Made by a program: the position numbers and the translations under genes. A stretch of DNA of 42,050 nt from a virus: the IMG/VR virus record IMGVR_UViG_3300017769_000030, positions 1 to 42,050 of that record; one strand, given 5' to 3'. Below are positions 1 to 9,009 of the stretch, one piece after another. The notes below the pieces were generated by a model that was not told where the DNA came from, did no database searches, and was given only the letters and a program-made list of their open reading frames with translations. How positions within the stretch are numbered: position 1 is the stretch's first letter; each line of letters opens with the position of its first letter.

Positions 1-175
1 CCTGGCGTTAGGCTCGCGCAGGCCAGGGATGCTCTTCAGCACGCCGCTGCAGGAATCGACAAACCACCCTGCCCTTAATCACCTCGGACAGATAGAGCTC
101 CACGGGTGCGCCCCGCTTTGGAAAAGGGCCTTCTACGCGACCGGGGTGCCACTCCGAGGCCGAGCAATTATTCGG

Positions 176-198
176 TGGGGCAAAAAGTGGGGCAAAAA
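176..198 (+). repeat. Two tandem TGGGGCAAAAA repeats, 12-bp period
   Basis: Copies lie at 176-186 and 188-198. They sit about 50 bp outside the att core, the same relative place as the TTTTGATTT repeats at the other end of the prophage. Tandem repeats of this kind beside an att core are commonly integrase arm-binding sites; that role is inferred. Confidence 0.6.
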
Positions 199-210
199 TG
201 CCGGCAACAA

Positions 211-250
211 AAAAGGGGCTAGGCTGTGAATCGCCTAACCCCTTGTTTTA
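211..250. terminator. Bidirectional hairpin terminator left of attL
   Basis: Arms at 213-224 and 233-244 pair almost perfectly, with one C/A mismatch. A-rich sequence lies on the left and T-rich sequence on the right, so it could work on either strand. On the minus strand it would have ended the original tRNA-Pro transcript. Confidence 0.75.
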
Positions 251-300
251 TTTGGTCGGGACGGAAGGATTCGAACCTTCGACCCCTTGCACCCCATGCA
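251..300. repeat. attL: attL core, 50-bp direct repeat
   Basis: Identical to 41918-41967. It is the 3' part of a tRNA-Pro gene read on the minus strand: CCA end, acceptor 3' strand, T arm, variable loop, anticodon loop and part of the anticodon stem. It lacks the 5' half and so is not a working tRNA. The identity ends at 301 where the prophage begins. Confidence 0.95.
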
Positions 301-557
301 TGGGGTTTAATCGACCTATCTTATTGATTTTATTGGGTTTCAGACTTTCCCGACTGACCAAAAAGACAGTGCTTTGTGGCGTTTCGCAAACCTTGCAAAT
401 CAAAGACTTGCGGCAGAGTTTTGCATCACCGGAACACTGTCCGCCCGTCCTGTACTCCCAAGCTGACGCGATCTGACGCCACCGGCCTACAGACGCCGGC
501 CGCCCTACCCTGGCACTGTCCGTCGTCGGCATGGATGCCAGCGACCAGAGGTCAGCG
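301..557. other. Non-coding attL-proximal phage DNA with possible integrase arm sites
   Basis: No convincing gene. It holds TATTGATTT at 322-330 and an inverted CTTTGATTT at 397-405. Both resemble the TTTTGATTT direct repeats next to attR, so they are candidate P'-arm sites for the integrase. A weak CCGGC/GCCGG hairpin near 480-500 has no T-tract, so I see no clear terminator after the last late gene. Confidence 0.45.
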
Positions 558-920
558 TTACTCGGCGGGCACCTCAGGCACGATCCTCACCAGCCCCTCC
601 GGCTGCTCAGTACCCACGACGACATTATCGCACCATGCCTGTACGTCGGCCTCCTCCGGCGGCTCCCGCCCGTATTTGTCGGCCAGCGCGGTAAGCGCGG
701 CCAGGGCCTGCTCAGGGTCGGACAGCACCGGCAGATACTCGGCTTTGATCTGAGTGCTGGCCATGTAGTGAGTGGCTGGGGCCTCGCCCGTGGGACTCAA
801 GGCGCAAGCGCCAAAGGTCTCGGCACCGCCCGTGTCGAAATCGAATATTCGTGCCAGCCGGTTGGCGGCAGGAGCACACGTCACGGGGATTGTCAGTATT
901 GCTCGGGTCCATGTTTTCAT
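558..920 (-). CDS. Hypothetical distal tail-region protein
   Basis: 120 residues, the last gene of the late operon; its ATG overlaps the end of the upstream LamG-type tail protein by 4 bp (ATGA). No signal peptide or membrane segment. The N-terminus has a hydrophobic, cysteine-containing stretch (ILTIPVTCAPAANRLARIF), and the C-terminal half is acidic with a helical segment (ALAALTALADKYG). Its position after receptor-binding genes suggests a tail-fibre accessory or chaperone role, which is inference only. I do not recognise a named family. Confidence 0.7.
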   Translation of the reverse strand: MKTWTRAILTIPVTCAPAANRLARIFDFDTGGAETFGACALSPTGEAPATHYMASTQIKAEYLPVLSDPEQALAALTALADKYGREPPEEADVQAWCDNVVVGTEQPEGLVRIVPEVPAE

Positions 921-2122
921 GTGAGGCTCACTCCCGATTTTCCGGCAAGATACTGGTCAAGCTCTACCTGCGGCGCCGCCGAAACAATATAGTCAGTTAT
1001 GACAACACCGTAGAATCGGCCTTCAAATTCGGCGGTCCCATTATACAATCGCCCCAGAACGAGGCCCGCCAACCCTTGATTCCCTGCCGCCCCGGAGGCA
1101 ACCTGCGCCGCGTTTTTGTATATCTCCGATGACGCCCCATTGAAAATAGCCGTCAGAACCACGTTCTCAGCGGGGACAAATGCATCATTGGCTATTAGGC
1201 TGCCGCCTGCGTACATCCTGAAATCGGGGGCCGCATCCGCTACAGTAGAAATATCCATACGCTCGGCGCCCGAGCCATCATTGCCAGACGATGGCACGCC
1301 TGTGGAATTACTCTGCAAACCCAGCGACTGCTGGACAGGCTGGGCGAGAACAGCGGACGAAGCCACCAGATAATCATCTGCGCCATCAAATTCAAGCCAA
1401 TTGAGCCCGCCTCCAGTTCGATAAACAGGCTTCGATGCGGTAGTGGTCTGAGAGGCGTGGTGCCCATTCCCGGACTTATCCAGCATCAGACCCACGGGGT
1501 CGCCATCCCCTGTTACTGGGATCGTCCCTGCCGCATCCTGGAACAGAGTTGTGAGGTCTGATGGGTCGTACCAAGCACCGTCCTGGCTTGCCTCAAAAAG
1601 CTCAGCCGGAGTCCATTCGTAAATCTCAAAATCACCCGTCGCCAGCGCTGCTGCATCCGCGTCACTGATTGCCGAGGGTTTGTACACCATGTCGGCAACA
1701 GTCACCAAACCGCCCTCACAAATGTGTGTCGGCTCGGTCGGCGTGTAGCTCGCTACGGTATAAATGGCCTGCCCACCAGCCCAGACTTTCGCCGTCCCGC
1801 CCGAGTAGGAAACCACCATTTTGCCGGAACCTGAAAATCGTTCATTCAGGCCCATACCTTTCAGCGGCTCCGAGTTATAAAATTCTGCGTCGATAATCCA
1901 GTGGCCGGCAGAGGCATTAAACGCGGGCACGTCGTCGATAGCTGCCGTTTCGCTCAGTGAGGCGTCCAGAAGCAGGCCTTGGGCGACGCCGTTCGAGTAG
2001 TTGAAGCGCGGCTCATTCGCGGCGGCGGTCTGCGTGTTGCCGTCCTTGTCCTCGTAATCGGCCGGCGCAGGCCGGGTCAGGGTGAAGGCGACGCCGAAAT
2101 CAACGGTTTTGAGGTTCTGCAT
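917..2122 (-). CDS. Putative tail fibre / receptor-binding protein with LamG-like domain
   Basis: 401 residues. The first ~170 residues look like a beta-rich virion-attachment part. A characteristic stretch follows (WYDPSDLTTLFQDAAGT then LDKSGNGHHA), seen at the start of concanavalin-A/LamG-like modules in phage tail proteins, and the rest (~205-401) fits a jelly-roll carbohydrate-binding fold (WLEFDGADDYL). It probably binds a host surface glycan at the distal tail. It starts directly at the stop of the 210-residue tail protein upstream (1-bp overlap), so the two are translationally coupled. It could alternatively be a decoration protein. Confidence 0.75.
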   Translation of the reverse strand: MQNLKTVDFGVAFTLTRPAPADYEDKDGNTQTAAANEPRFNYSNGVAQGLLLDASLSETAAIDDVPAFNASAGHWIIDAEFYNSEPLKGMGLNERFSGSGKMVVSYSGGTAKVWAGGQAIYTVASYTPTEPTHICEGGLVTVADMVYKPSAISDADAAALATGDFEIYEWTPAELFEASQDGAWYDPSDLTTLFQDAAGTIPVTGDGDPVGLMLDKSGNGHHASQTTTASKPVYRTGGGLNWLEFDGADDYLVASSAVLAQPVQQSLGLQSNSTGVPSSGNDGSGAERMDISTVADAAPDFRMYAGGSLIANDAFVPAENVVLTAIFNGASSEIYKNAAQVASGAAGNQGLAGLVLGRLYNGTAEFEGRFYGVVITDYIVSAAPQVELDQYLAGKSGVSLT

Positions 2123-2754
2123 CAGACCTCCTCCAAGACGTAAGACTGGTTTTTAAAGTTGGCGAACAGCGTGCTGCCGCTGAAGTCGGGGTGCAGGCTG
2201 CCGATCAGGGCGAGAATCCGGCTTTCCTGGCTGTTGAGGGCGTCCACCGCGTCGGCGAGGGTCTGGCTGTTCGGGTAGTCGCCCTGAGCCACGGCGGTGC
2301 CGTTATCGTTCTGGTACAGGGTCAGGCCGCCCGCATCCGGCACCCAGAAGAACTCGGTGTCGGAGGTGCCCGCGATACCGGCCGCCGTGTCGCCGTAGGT
2401 CGGCGCGCCATTGGCCGCCACGCCGGTGATCAGGTTCAGCCTGCTCTGAATCTTCCGCATGGCGCGGGTGAAGATGGCGGCGGTCTCGATGTCGCCGCTG
2501 GCCATCTCGGGGATACCGTCGGCGGTGAAATCGCGCTGGATGGCGTAGGCGCCGGAGCGATCCGCGCCCTTGTACGGGACGGTCAGGGTCAACTGCGTAT
2601 CGCTGTCCACGCTGGCGATGTCGTAAACGACGCCCGTGCCGGCCATGACGAAGCTGTCCCCGGCGCTGACGTTCGCCAACCACGCCGTGCCGACGCCGGA
2701 CACAACGGCGCTATCCTGAACCGCCGACGCGGTTCCGGTTCTGTACTGTGACAT
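2122..2754 (-). CDS. Putative tail fibre / tail appendage protein
   Basis: 210 residues, beta-rich, starting MSQYRTGTASAV with typical short-fibre spacing and a repeating GT/AV pattern (VVSGVGTAWLANVSAGDSF), a fold common in phage baseplate-proximal proteins. The C-terminal ~60 residues are predicted helical (LADAVDALNSQESRILALIG), suiting a trimerisation stem. It lies between the J-like tip protein and the LamG-like protein, so it is likely part of the distal tail. No enzymatic motif is visible. Confidence 0.7.
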   Translation of the reverse strand: MSQYRTGTASAVQDSAVVSGVGTAWLANVSAGDSFVMAGTGVVYDIASVDSDTQLTLTVPYKGADRSGAYAIQRDFTADGIPEMASGDIETAAIFTRAMRKIQSRLNLITGVAANGAPTYGDTAAGIAGTSDTEFFWVPDAGGLTLYQNDNGTAVAQGDYPNSQTLADAVDALNSQESRILALIGSLHPDFSGSTLFANFKNQSYVLEEV

Positions 2755-2777
2755 GGGGTTCTCCGATAGTATTAACG

Positions 2778-5700
2778 TCAGGTCTTTCCTAAATACTTTA
2801 GGTCGCCTATATAAACGCTTCGGTCGGGTGAAACTCCGTTAATCCGGAATTGCATGCTAGGAAAAGGCTGACTGAGTGTTGTATCCGGAATGTTTGTCGT
2901 GATCGTCGCCACCAATTGCCTATTCACATAGAAGAGAACCCTGTCGGAGAGGGTCTGGAGTCCTAGCCGGAGACGGAACTGATTGGTGGCCGAGCCCATC
3001 AATCCAAGGCTGACTTCCGTGATAACGCCGTCACGACCACAAGCCGCGTGCCACTCAAGTGATCCGCCCACTGGCTTAAGCCAAAAACCAATCACATTCT
3101 TGCCGGCTGACGAGGGGTCTCCTCGCCCGATAAAGAAGTTGGCATCGTCGCTTATTTGAAGATTGCTGCCGAGCATCATCTCTGCTGTGATTTTAGTGTC
3201 GTACCCATCAAAAGTTTGGAAGCTGCCCTTATTTGTTTCTGGCACAACATAAATACTTCCCCCGTCCGTGCCGCTATCAATGCGTAGGCGGAGTGCGCCG
3301 AGACGGCCATATACGTTATTGCTCGGGTTATCCTCAACAGAGACCGAGGTGCCGGCTGGAGCGATTATTGAATAATCCAGCAGATTGTGTGTGACAATGT
3401 ATCTCGAATAATCTCCGGCGTTGAAATTAGCAAACCCCTGAAAATCTGTGTCCGCACCGATTGAAAGCATGGCGCCATCGAATCGAACGAACTGCCTGGA
3501 GCCGTCACCAAAGTAAAAGGTGCCATCATTCTGGATATAAGATCGCCAGTCGGCCCCGTCGTAATACCCCAGGTGGGTGGCGGTCAGATTCAGGCCGGTG
3601 GAGGGCGTATCACCCAGCCGGGACGGGATGCCGGACAGGTTGCTGTACCAGTCGGCGCCTAGGCTGCCCGAATCGTCCCAGGTGGTGCCGTTCCACCGCT
3701 TCAGCAGCTTGGTGCTGTCGTTGTACCAGAGGTCACCCACCGCCTCCGCCGTCGGGGTGCTGGTGGTGAAGAACGTGGTGACCTTGCCGTCGGCGGTGGC
3801 TTGGGCGTCAGCGGCCTCGGACAGCGCCGTGCTAATGCCGCTGTCCTGGGCGTCCTGCCATGCGGTGCCGTCGTACCGGTAGGCCCGATTACCGTCGTCC
3901 GTGTCGAACCACAGGTCGCCGTTGCTCATGCCGCTGGCCGGCTCCGCGTCTTGATAGAACGACTGGATTTTACCGTCGGCGGTGGACTGGGCGGCGGCGG
4001 CCTCGGCCAGCGCCTGACCAATGGCCGCATCCCGCACGTCCTGCCACACCGATCCGTCCCACCGATGCAGCCGGTTCTGGTCGTCGGTGTCCACCCACAG
4101 GTCGCCGACGGACTGTGCCGTGGGCTCGCCGGCTTGGTAGAAGGTAAGGATTTTGCTATCCGCCGTGCCCTGTGCCGTCGCGGCATCAGAAAGAGCCTGG
4201 CCGATGCCCTCATCCTGAATCTCCACCCATGAGGTGCCATCCCAGCGGTACAGGCGGTCAGTGTCGGAATCCACCCAGAGGTCGCCCACACCATCGGCGG
4301 TGGGCTCCGAGGACTGGTAAAAGCTCGCGACCTTGCCGTCTGCCGCCGCCTGGGCATCGGCTGCATCCAGGATTGCCTGGGCGGCGTCGGCGGATGCCTG
4401 GGTGAGCGTGTCCGCCTCGCCGCTGTTAATGTCCGCCAGGGAGCCGGGCTTGTCGCTCAGGTTGCTGTAACCGCTGCCGCCGGTGATCACCACGGAGCCG
4501 GAGAACGCTGCCGAGCCGTCGCTGTAGACGGCAAACAGGGTGGTCCCGGCGTACTGGTAGGTGATCATGCCGGTCTTGCCGTCGGCGGACTTCGGCCCCA
4601 GCGTGGCCACGGCATCGCCCACGACACTTTCCACCTGCCCCTCCACGCTGATCTTCTCGGTGGCGGCCAGGGTGCCGGTGACGATCTTGGAGGCGGTGAG
4701 CTTGACGATCTTGGTGCTGTCGATGGCGTCGTTGGCCAGATTGGCGTCGATGAACGCCCGGTCGGCGTCGGTGACCGTGGCCCAGGGGCTCAGGCCCTCC
4801 ACCTCACCAGCGGACAGCGACGGCGTGGTAACCGTGAACTGGCTGCTGATCGTGCCCTGGCCGAAGGCGTCATAGGTGGCAAACCGCAGGTAGTAGGTGC
4901 TGTTGTCGGTGAGGCCGGACAGCACCACCGGCCCGCCGTACTGCTGGGCCACCAGGTTCTCAGGGCCGGGGGTGAATCCGGTGGTCTGGCTCATCCATAC
5001 CCGGGAATCGCGGTAGTCCAGGTCTTCCGGCGGCTCGAAGTCAATCTGCGCACTGCGGAAGCCGGCGGAGATGGTCAGGGTGCCCGGCAGGGGCGGGGCC
5101 ACGTTCTCAACGCTCAATCGCGCGGCCTGGGCACTGATCTGGTTCTGCCGGCCCCGGCAGTACACCCGGACCTCAAACGCGCGCCATGCGCCCGCTGAGA
5201 GCGTCTCGCGCTGGTGGTCCTCGGCGTTCTTCTCGTAGGTGTAGACGAACTGCGGGTCATTCACCCATTCGGTGCGCACCAGGGACAGGGTGCCGTCCAC
5301 GTCCGCCCACACCTCGACCTGATAATCCCGGAAGTACAGGTCCAGCCCGCCAGAGCCGGCGCCCTGCTCGCCCTCCTGGCCCATTTCAAACCATTCGGTC
5401 ACCGAGGTCTTGCGCCAGACGAACTTGGCGTCGCGGCCACCGAACACGGTGTCGTTGCCCTGCTCGAACAGCTCCAGGCCGTTGACCGGCGGGGCCGGGA
5501 CCACCTCGTTCGGATCGTCCTCCGGCTCCTCGCTCACGTCGCCGGGCGAGCGGACATAGGTGGTCGTGATTTCCGCCACGGTGCCGTCCTGGTTCACCTT
5601 GCCGCGCAGGGAGACGCCCCGGACCTGGACTTCGTAGGTTTTGCCGTCGCTGGGCACCACGAACGTGGCTTCGGGCGAGGCCGGGCCAACCTCGAACCAG

Positions 5701-8570
5701 CCCGCCTGCCCCAGCTCGCGGTACTCCACCAAGCCGTAGGCGTAGTTGCTCACGCTCGGCGGCTGGACGCCCACCTCGATGGTGGAAAGGTTCGCGTTGG
5801 CCGAGCGAGGCGTGTTGGTGGCTTCCTGCAGGGTGACGGCCGGCGGGTTCAGCGTAACCGCCGGCTCATCCTCCACCGGCTCGATATAGCCGGTCAGGAT
5901 TTGCACGGTGAACGCGGTTTCCCAGACCATGGCGCCGGGCGCCGGCGATGTCGTGGCCGTGCCCTGCTGCGGGGCGGGGCCTTTGTCGCTGGAGACCGTG
6001 ACCACGCCATCATTGGTGATCTTGTAGGGCTTGAGGCGCCGGCCAGCCCACACCAGGTCGCCGCCGTTGGCGATCGCGGTGCGCTCGTTGATGCTGGGGG
6101 CGTTGGCCAGGCCGTCGATCAGGATGTAACAAGCGCCCGGGCCGCCCGGGCCGCCAGAGCCGGCCCAGATGTGCAGCTGGGGGTCCGCCGAAGGGCTGTA
6201 GTCGGAGCCCGGGGGCGTGCTGCCGGCCGCCCCGCTGACATCGATGTAACCGTTTACGCCGATGGTCATGCCTCGCGCCACGATCATCAGGCCCGCACCA
6301 CCGGCCCCGCCGTCACCGCCGGGCCGCTCGTACTCGATGAAGCCCTCGTAATTGGAGATCACCGAGCCGCCGCCGCTGCCGCTGGAGCCGCGCAGATCCA
6401 CCGGGTACAGCGTGATGCCGCTTTCGTCCTGGTCGTACACCGGGGGCGGCGTCTGGCCGGGCTGAATCTGGCCGCCAATGATTGCCCCGGCCGGGCGCAT
6501 GGTGGCCAGGCCGTCCACGTCCAGCAGGTACGGATCGAGCGTGCCCCGGTTCTGGTAGCCCCGTCCCCCCTGCGGCGTGGACTGGATGTCGATAAAGCCA
6601 GGGGTGCCCTTGTTCACCGCATCCCAGCGGCTGCCGTAGTTGAAGAAATAGCCGCCGGTGGAGACCATGCTGGTGGTTCCGGCGCCGCCCGGGCGCCCAC
6701 GGCCTTTGCCGTTGATCTTGGCGTTGTTCAGCGAGAAGAAGCCACGCACCAGCAGGGCGACGTTGTCGGAGATGCGGATCTCGGCCGCGTCGTCGCAGGT
6801 CAGGTCCGTTGCGCACCAGAAGAACGATGCCTCATCGTCCAGCCCTTCCCCTCCGGCCAGGTCCAGCAGCCCCTCCACGCGGGTGACGCCGCCAGAGACG
6901 GTCACCACGCCCGGGAAATTGGCCGGGCTGATCTCGGTGCCTCGCTCATACCATTCGTCCGGGATGGCCGTGCCGGTCTCCTGCGGCGGCAGCGCGCCGG
7001 CCTTCTGGCTGGACCCGAACAGCTTTACCTTGACCTTGCCGGTCCGCCAGTCGGTGCTGATCTGCTGGATCTCGAAGTTCCGGTTCAGATGGCCGTCGTC
7101 CGTGGTGCCGGTGTAATCCTGCACCTCGAACAGGTCGACCCGCACGATGTCGCCGACCTCGAGGTCGTTCTGGTCCGGGGTCAGGGTCAGATCCAGGCGC
7201 AGCGGCGGCCCCGCATATCGGTCCCGAAGGCTGGCGATCAGCCGCTGGATCGTCTGCGAGCTGTGCCGGCTGCTGTACAGGCCCCGGAACTCCAGGTCTT
7301 TCTGGTCCGCCTTGCCGTGGGTCTGGATTGATTCCAGGTCCGGCAGGTAGTTCAGGCGGGTAAACTCCTCCTGGAAGATGTCCCAGTTCCAGGACACGAA
7401 GATCTCATTGATCACCGCGCCCATGTCGTGGGTCAGGTCGCCGTAATCCGCCACGGTGTCGGCGTCCAGACGGCGGACGTAGCCGCCGGTGGAGTGCACG
7501 GCCGTCATGCGCTGCAGGCCCAGCTGGCCATCGGAGTAAATGGGCGCATAGCAGCCCATCAGCAGGAGCATCTCTTCCTCGAGGAACTTCTTGCCGTCTT
7601 CCTCTTCCAGGCCGGCCAGGCGAATGATGAAGCCCTGGTTGTCATCGTCCGGCACCCAGAGGTCCTCCCCGATATTCTCGAAGTCGCTGGTGCGGATGAA
7701 TTCGGCCGGAACGCCCAGGTGCCAGTGATCCGGCAGGTACTCGCCCGGGTAGCCGTAGATCGCGCCGGTGAGCACGGCGTAGGCCAGCATCGGCCCCGGC
7801 ATCTCCAGATACACGAACTCGGTGACCTTGGGGCTGGACTCGCTGTCGTCGGTGTTGCTGAGCTCGATGCGCAGCGGGGTGGTCCCGAACAGACCCCGAG
7901 TCACGCCGGTGAACTTGTTGGCCTCCTTGCCGGTGTAGGACGCGATCTCGAAATCGTCGTCATCGCCTTCCAGGCGAAGCAGGCCGATCTTCTGCCCGGC
8001 GGCCACGGCCCCGGCCGCGTTCGGATGCTGGTACGCCTCAAAGCCGTTGGTGGTCAGAACCTCGATTTCGTCAGCGCCGGCCTCCAGGGTGCGGTTCAGG
8101 CGCGTCTCTTTCGGCGTGAAAACGTCCTCACGGAGCATCCGCTGAACGTCGGCGCATTTGAAGCTGTAGGCCTGGTCGCGGTAGCTGGCCTCGTCCACGA
8201 TCTGAGTGGTGGCCAGGATATAGCTGGACCACGGCAGGGCCTCATCGCCGACATAGAACCGGACCGTCTTGCCCCGCAAACCTTTGCCCTGGCTCAGCCG
8301 CTCCGCCTGCAGCGCGGTCAGTCCATCGTCCAGCACCTCAAAGTTCAGGCTGCCGATCTCGGAGTTGGCCTTGTCCGGGTTCAGCTTCTGGGAGGTGCCG
8401 GAAATGCTCACCAGAACGCCCTCGATGACGTTCTCGCCGGTCAGGCCGGTGATGGCGTGGGAGGTCAGGTAGAACAGGTCATCGTCGCCGAAGTCGATGG
8501 ACACGACGAACTGGGGCGCCTGCCACTGGCTGTCGTTGACCTCGGCGAAGGCGCTGTTATCGATTCTCAT
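2778..8570 (-). CDS. J: Giant J-like tail tip / host specificity protein
   Basis: 1930 residues, the largest gene of the window. Residues ~1-540 form the conserved tail-tip part. About 600-800 is glycine-rich (GSSGSGGGS, GGDGGAGGAG), probably a surface loop or collagen-like section. About 900-1260 holds fibronectin-III-like repeats (YEVQVRG, YYLRFATYDAFG). About 1300-1400 resembles the central-fibre stem (DUF1983-like). About 1410-1650 carries three full and one partial copy of a ~61-residue repeat (GDLWVD..RLYRWDG..W). The end is LamG-like. The role is adsorption and DNA-injection trigger at the tail tip. It overlaps the next upstream gene by 4 bp. Lambda J is ~1130 residues, so this one is strongly extended. 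Confidence 0.9.
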   Translation of the reverse strand: MRIDNSAFAEVNDSQWQAPQFVVSIDFGDDDLFYLTSHAITGLTGENVIEGVLVSISGTSQKLNPDKANSEIGSLNFEVLDDGLTALQAERLSQGKGLRGKTVRFYVGDEALPWSSYILATTQIVDEASYRDQAYSFKCADVQRMLREDVFTPKETRLNRTLEAGADEIEVLTTNGFEAYQHPNAAGAVAAGQKIGLLRLEGDDDDFEIASYTGKEANKFTGVTRGLFGTTPLRIELSNTDDSESSPKVTEFVYLEMPGPMLAYAVLTGAIYGYPGEYLPDHWHLGVPAEFIRTSDFENIGEDLWVPDDDNQGFIIRLAGLEEEDGKKFLEEEMLLLMGCYAPIYSDGQLGLQRMTAVHSTGGYVRRLDADTVADYGDLTHDMGAVINEIFVSWNWDIFQEEFTRLNYLPDLESIQTHGKADQKDLEFRGLYSSRHSSQTIQRLIASLRDRYAGPPLRLDLTLTPDQNDLEVGDIVRVDLFEVQDYTGTTDDGHLNRNFEIQQISTDWRTGKVKVKLFGSSQKAGALPPQETGTAIPDEWYERGTEISPANFPGVVTVSGGVTRVEGLLDLAGGEGLDDEASFFWCATDLTCDDAAEIRISDNVALLVRGFFSLNNAKINGKGRGRPGGAGTTSMVSTGGYFFNYGSRWDAVNKGTPGFIDIQSTPQGGRGYQNRGTLDPYLLDVDGLATMRPAGAIIGGQIQPGQTPPPVYDQDESGITLYPVDLRGSSGSGGGSVISNYEGFIEYERPGGDGGAGGAGLMIVARGMTIGVNGYIDVSGAAGSTPPGSDYSPSADPQLHIWAGSGGPGGPGACYILIDGLANAPSINERTAIANGGDLVWAGRRLKPYKITNDGVVTVSSDKGPAPQQGTATTSPAPGAMVWETAFTVQILTGYIEPVEDEPAVTLNPPAVTLQEATNTPRSANANLSTIEVGVQPPSVSNYAYGLVEYRELGQAGWFEVGPASPEATFVVPSDGKTYEVQVRGVSLRGKVNQDGTVAEITTTYVRSPGDVSEEPEDDPNEVVPAPPVNGLELFEQGNDTVFGGRDAKFVWRKTSVTEWFEMGQEGEQGAGSGGLDLYFRDYQVEVWADVDGTLSLVRTEWVNDPQFVYTYEKNAEDHQRETLSAGAWRAFEVRVYCRGRQNQISAQAARLSVENVAPPLPGTLTISAGFRSAQIDFEPPEDLDYRDSRVWMSQTTGFTPGPENLVAQQYGGPVVLSGLTDNSTYYLRFATYDAFGQGTISSQFTVTTPSLSAGEVEGLSPWATVTDADRAFIDANLANDAIDSTKIVKLTASKIVTGTLAATEKISVEGQVESVVGDAVATLGPKSADGKTGMITYQYAGTTLFAVYSDGSAAFSGSVVITGGSGYSNLSDKPGSLADINSGEADTLTQASADAAQAILDAADAQAAADGKVASFYQSSEPTADGVGDLWVDSDTDRLYRWDGTSWVEIQDEGIGQALSDAATAQGTADSKILTFYQAGEPTAQSVGDLWVDTDDQNRLHRWDGSVWQDVRDAAIGQALAEAAAAQSTADGKIQSFYQDAEPASGMSNGDLWFDTDDGNRAYRYDGTAWQDAQDSGISTALSEAADAQATADGKVTTFFTTSTPTAEAVGDLWYNDSTKLLKRWNGTTWDDSGSLGADWYSNLSGIPSRLGDTPSTGLNLTATHLGYYDGADWRSYIQNDGTFYFGDGSRQFVRFDGAMLSIGADTDFQGFANFNAGDYSRYIVTHNLLDYSIIAPAGTSVSVEDNPSNNVYGRLGALRLRIDSGTDGGSIYVVPETNKGSFQTFDGYDTKITAEMMLGSNLQISDDANFFIGRGDPSSAGKNVIGFWLKPVGGSLEWHAACGRDGVITEVSLGLMGSATNQFRLRLGLQTLSDRVLFYVNRQLVATITTNIPDTTLSQPFPSMQFRINGVSPDRSVYIGDLKYLGKT

Positions 8571-8950
8571 ACGAACTCACGCACGTTGAAGTTGACCGAG
8601 TAGAAGCCGACGCTATTCACCAGCGACCAGCTGGGGTCGCCATCGATCTGGCAGGTGCGCAGCGTGCCGGAATGGGTTATTTCGAAAGTCTCGCCGCCGG
8701 ACACGGAATCCAGGAACTCCTCGAGCTGGGCCAACTTGGTTTCGTCGTCCTCGGCGACTGTGGAAGTGCGCCACTCCCGGTCAATTCGGGTCAGCCGCTC
8801 GAAGCGCCGGCCGGACAGAGAGGTGGAGCTGGCCACCTGTCGCCGGGGGCGCGGCGTCCAGTCGGAAATGGGCACCTCGAAGGTGTACTCCTCGCCCTCG
8901 ACATGCCCAGCCATCAGGCTGCGCTTGGCGATATAGGTGATCGTGGCCAT
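8567..8950 (-). CDS. Minor tail protein, tip assembly
   Basis: 127 residues, soluble, beta-rich (FERLTRIDREWRTSTVAEDD, FYSVNFNVREFV). It lies directly upstream of the J-like gene with a 4-bp ATGA overlap, where small tail-tip assembly proteins (the lambda M/L/K/I equivalents) are found. The ATG has GGAG eight bases upstream, and this ribosome site sits immediately after the T-tract of a minus-strand terminator. I do not recognise a named family; the tail role rests on position. Confidence 0.75.
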   Translation of the reverse strand: MATITYIAKRSLMAGHVEGEEYTFEVPISDWTPRPRRQVASSTSLSGRRFERLTRIDREWRTSTVAEDDETKLAQLEEFLDSVSGGETFEITHSGTLRTCQIDGDPSWSLVNSVGFYSVNFNVREFV

Positions 8951-8960
8951 TCAGGGCTCC

Positions 8961-8989
8961 AGAAACGAAAAACCGCCTCATGGGCGGTC
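8961..8989 (-). terminator. Intrinsic terminator before the tail-tip genes
   Basis: On the minus strand a CCGCC/GGCGG stem is followed by TTTTTCGTTTCTGG. The same 14-base tail follows two other terminators in this prophage. It would stop late transcription before the J-like gene unless antiterminated by Q. Confidence 0.75.
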
Positions 8990-9009
8990 AATAACAAGGC
9001 GGTCGGCTG

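Larger units (their letters stand above)
1..250. other. Left flank outside the prophage, possibly the end of another integrated element
   Basis: No complete gene is visible. On the plus strand, positions 1-78 can be read as VRLAQARDALQHAAAGID followed by a stop, which resembles the N-terminal arm-domain motif of P4-type integrases, but it is too short to assign. A minus-strand frame ending in PWPARA-stop near position 10 is open but has no clear start. The stretch ends in two tandem TGGGGCAAAAA copies, a hairpin terminator and the att core. This order (repeats, terminator, core) mirrors the right end of the prophage, which suggests but does not prove a second element. Confidence 0.4.

Noticed and set aside
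254-300. Second tRNA at the left end
   Set aside because: Only the 3' half exists; no D arm or 5' acceptor strand, so it is the displaced att copy.
248-532. 94-codon minus-strand frame spanning the attL core
   Set aside because: Its C-terminus is translated tRNA sequence and the rest has no coding character or ribosome site.
3620-4400. DNA repeats in the tail tip gene as a CRISPR or mobile element
   Set aside because: They are imperfect, in frame and encode a repeated protein domain.
5214-7331. Long open frame of 705 codons on the plus strand inside the tail tip gene
   Set aside because: It is antisense to the J-like gene, rich in Arg, Gly, His and Val as shadows of GC-rich coding usually are, and shows no domain.
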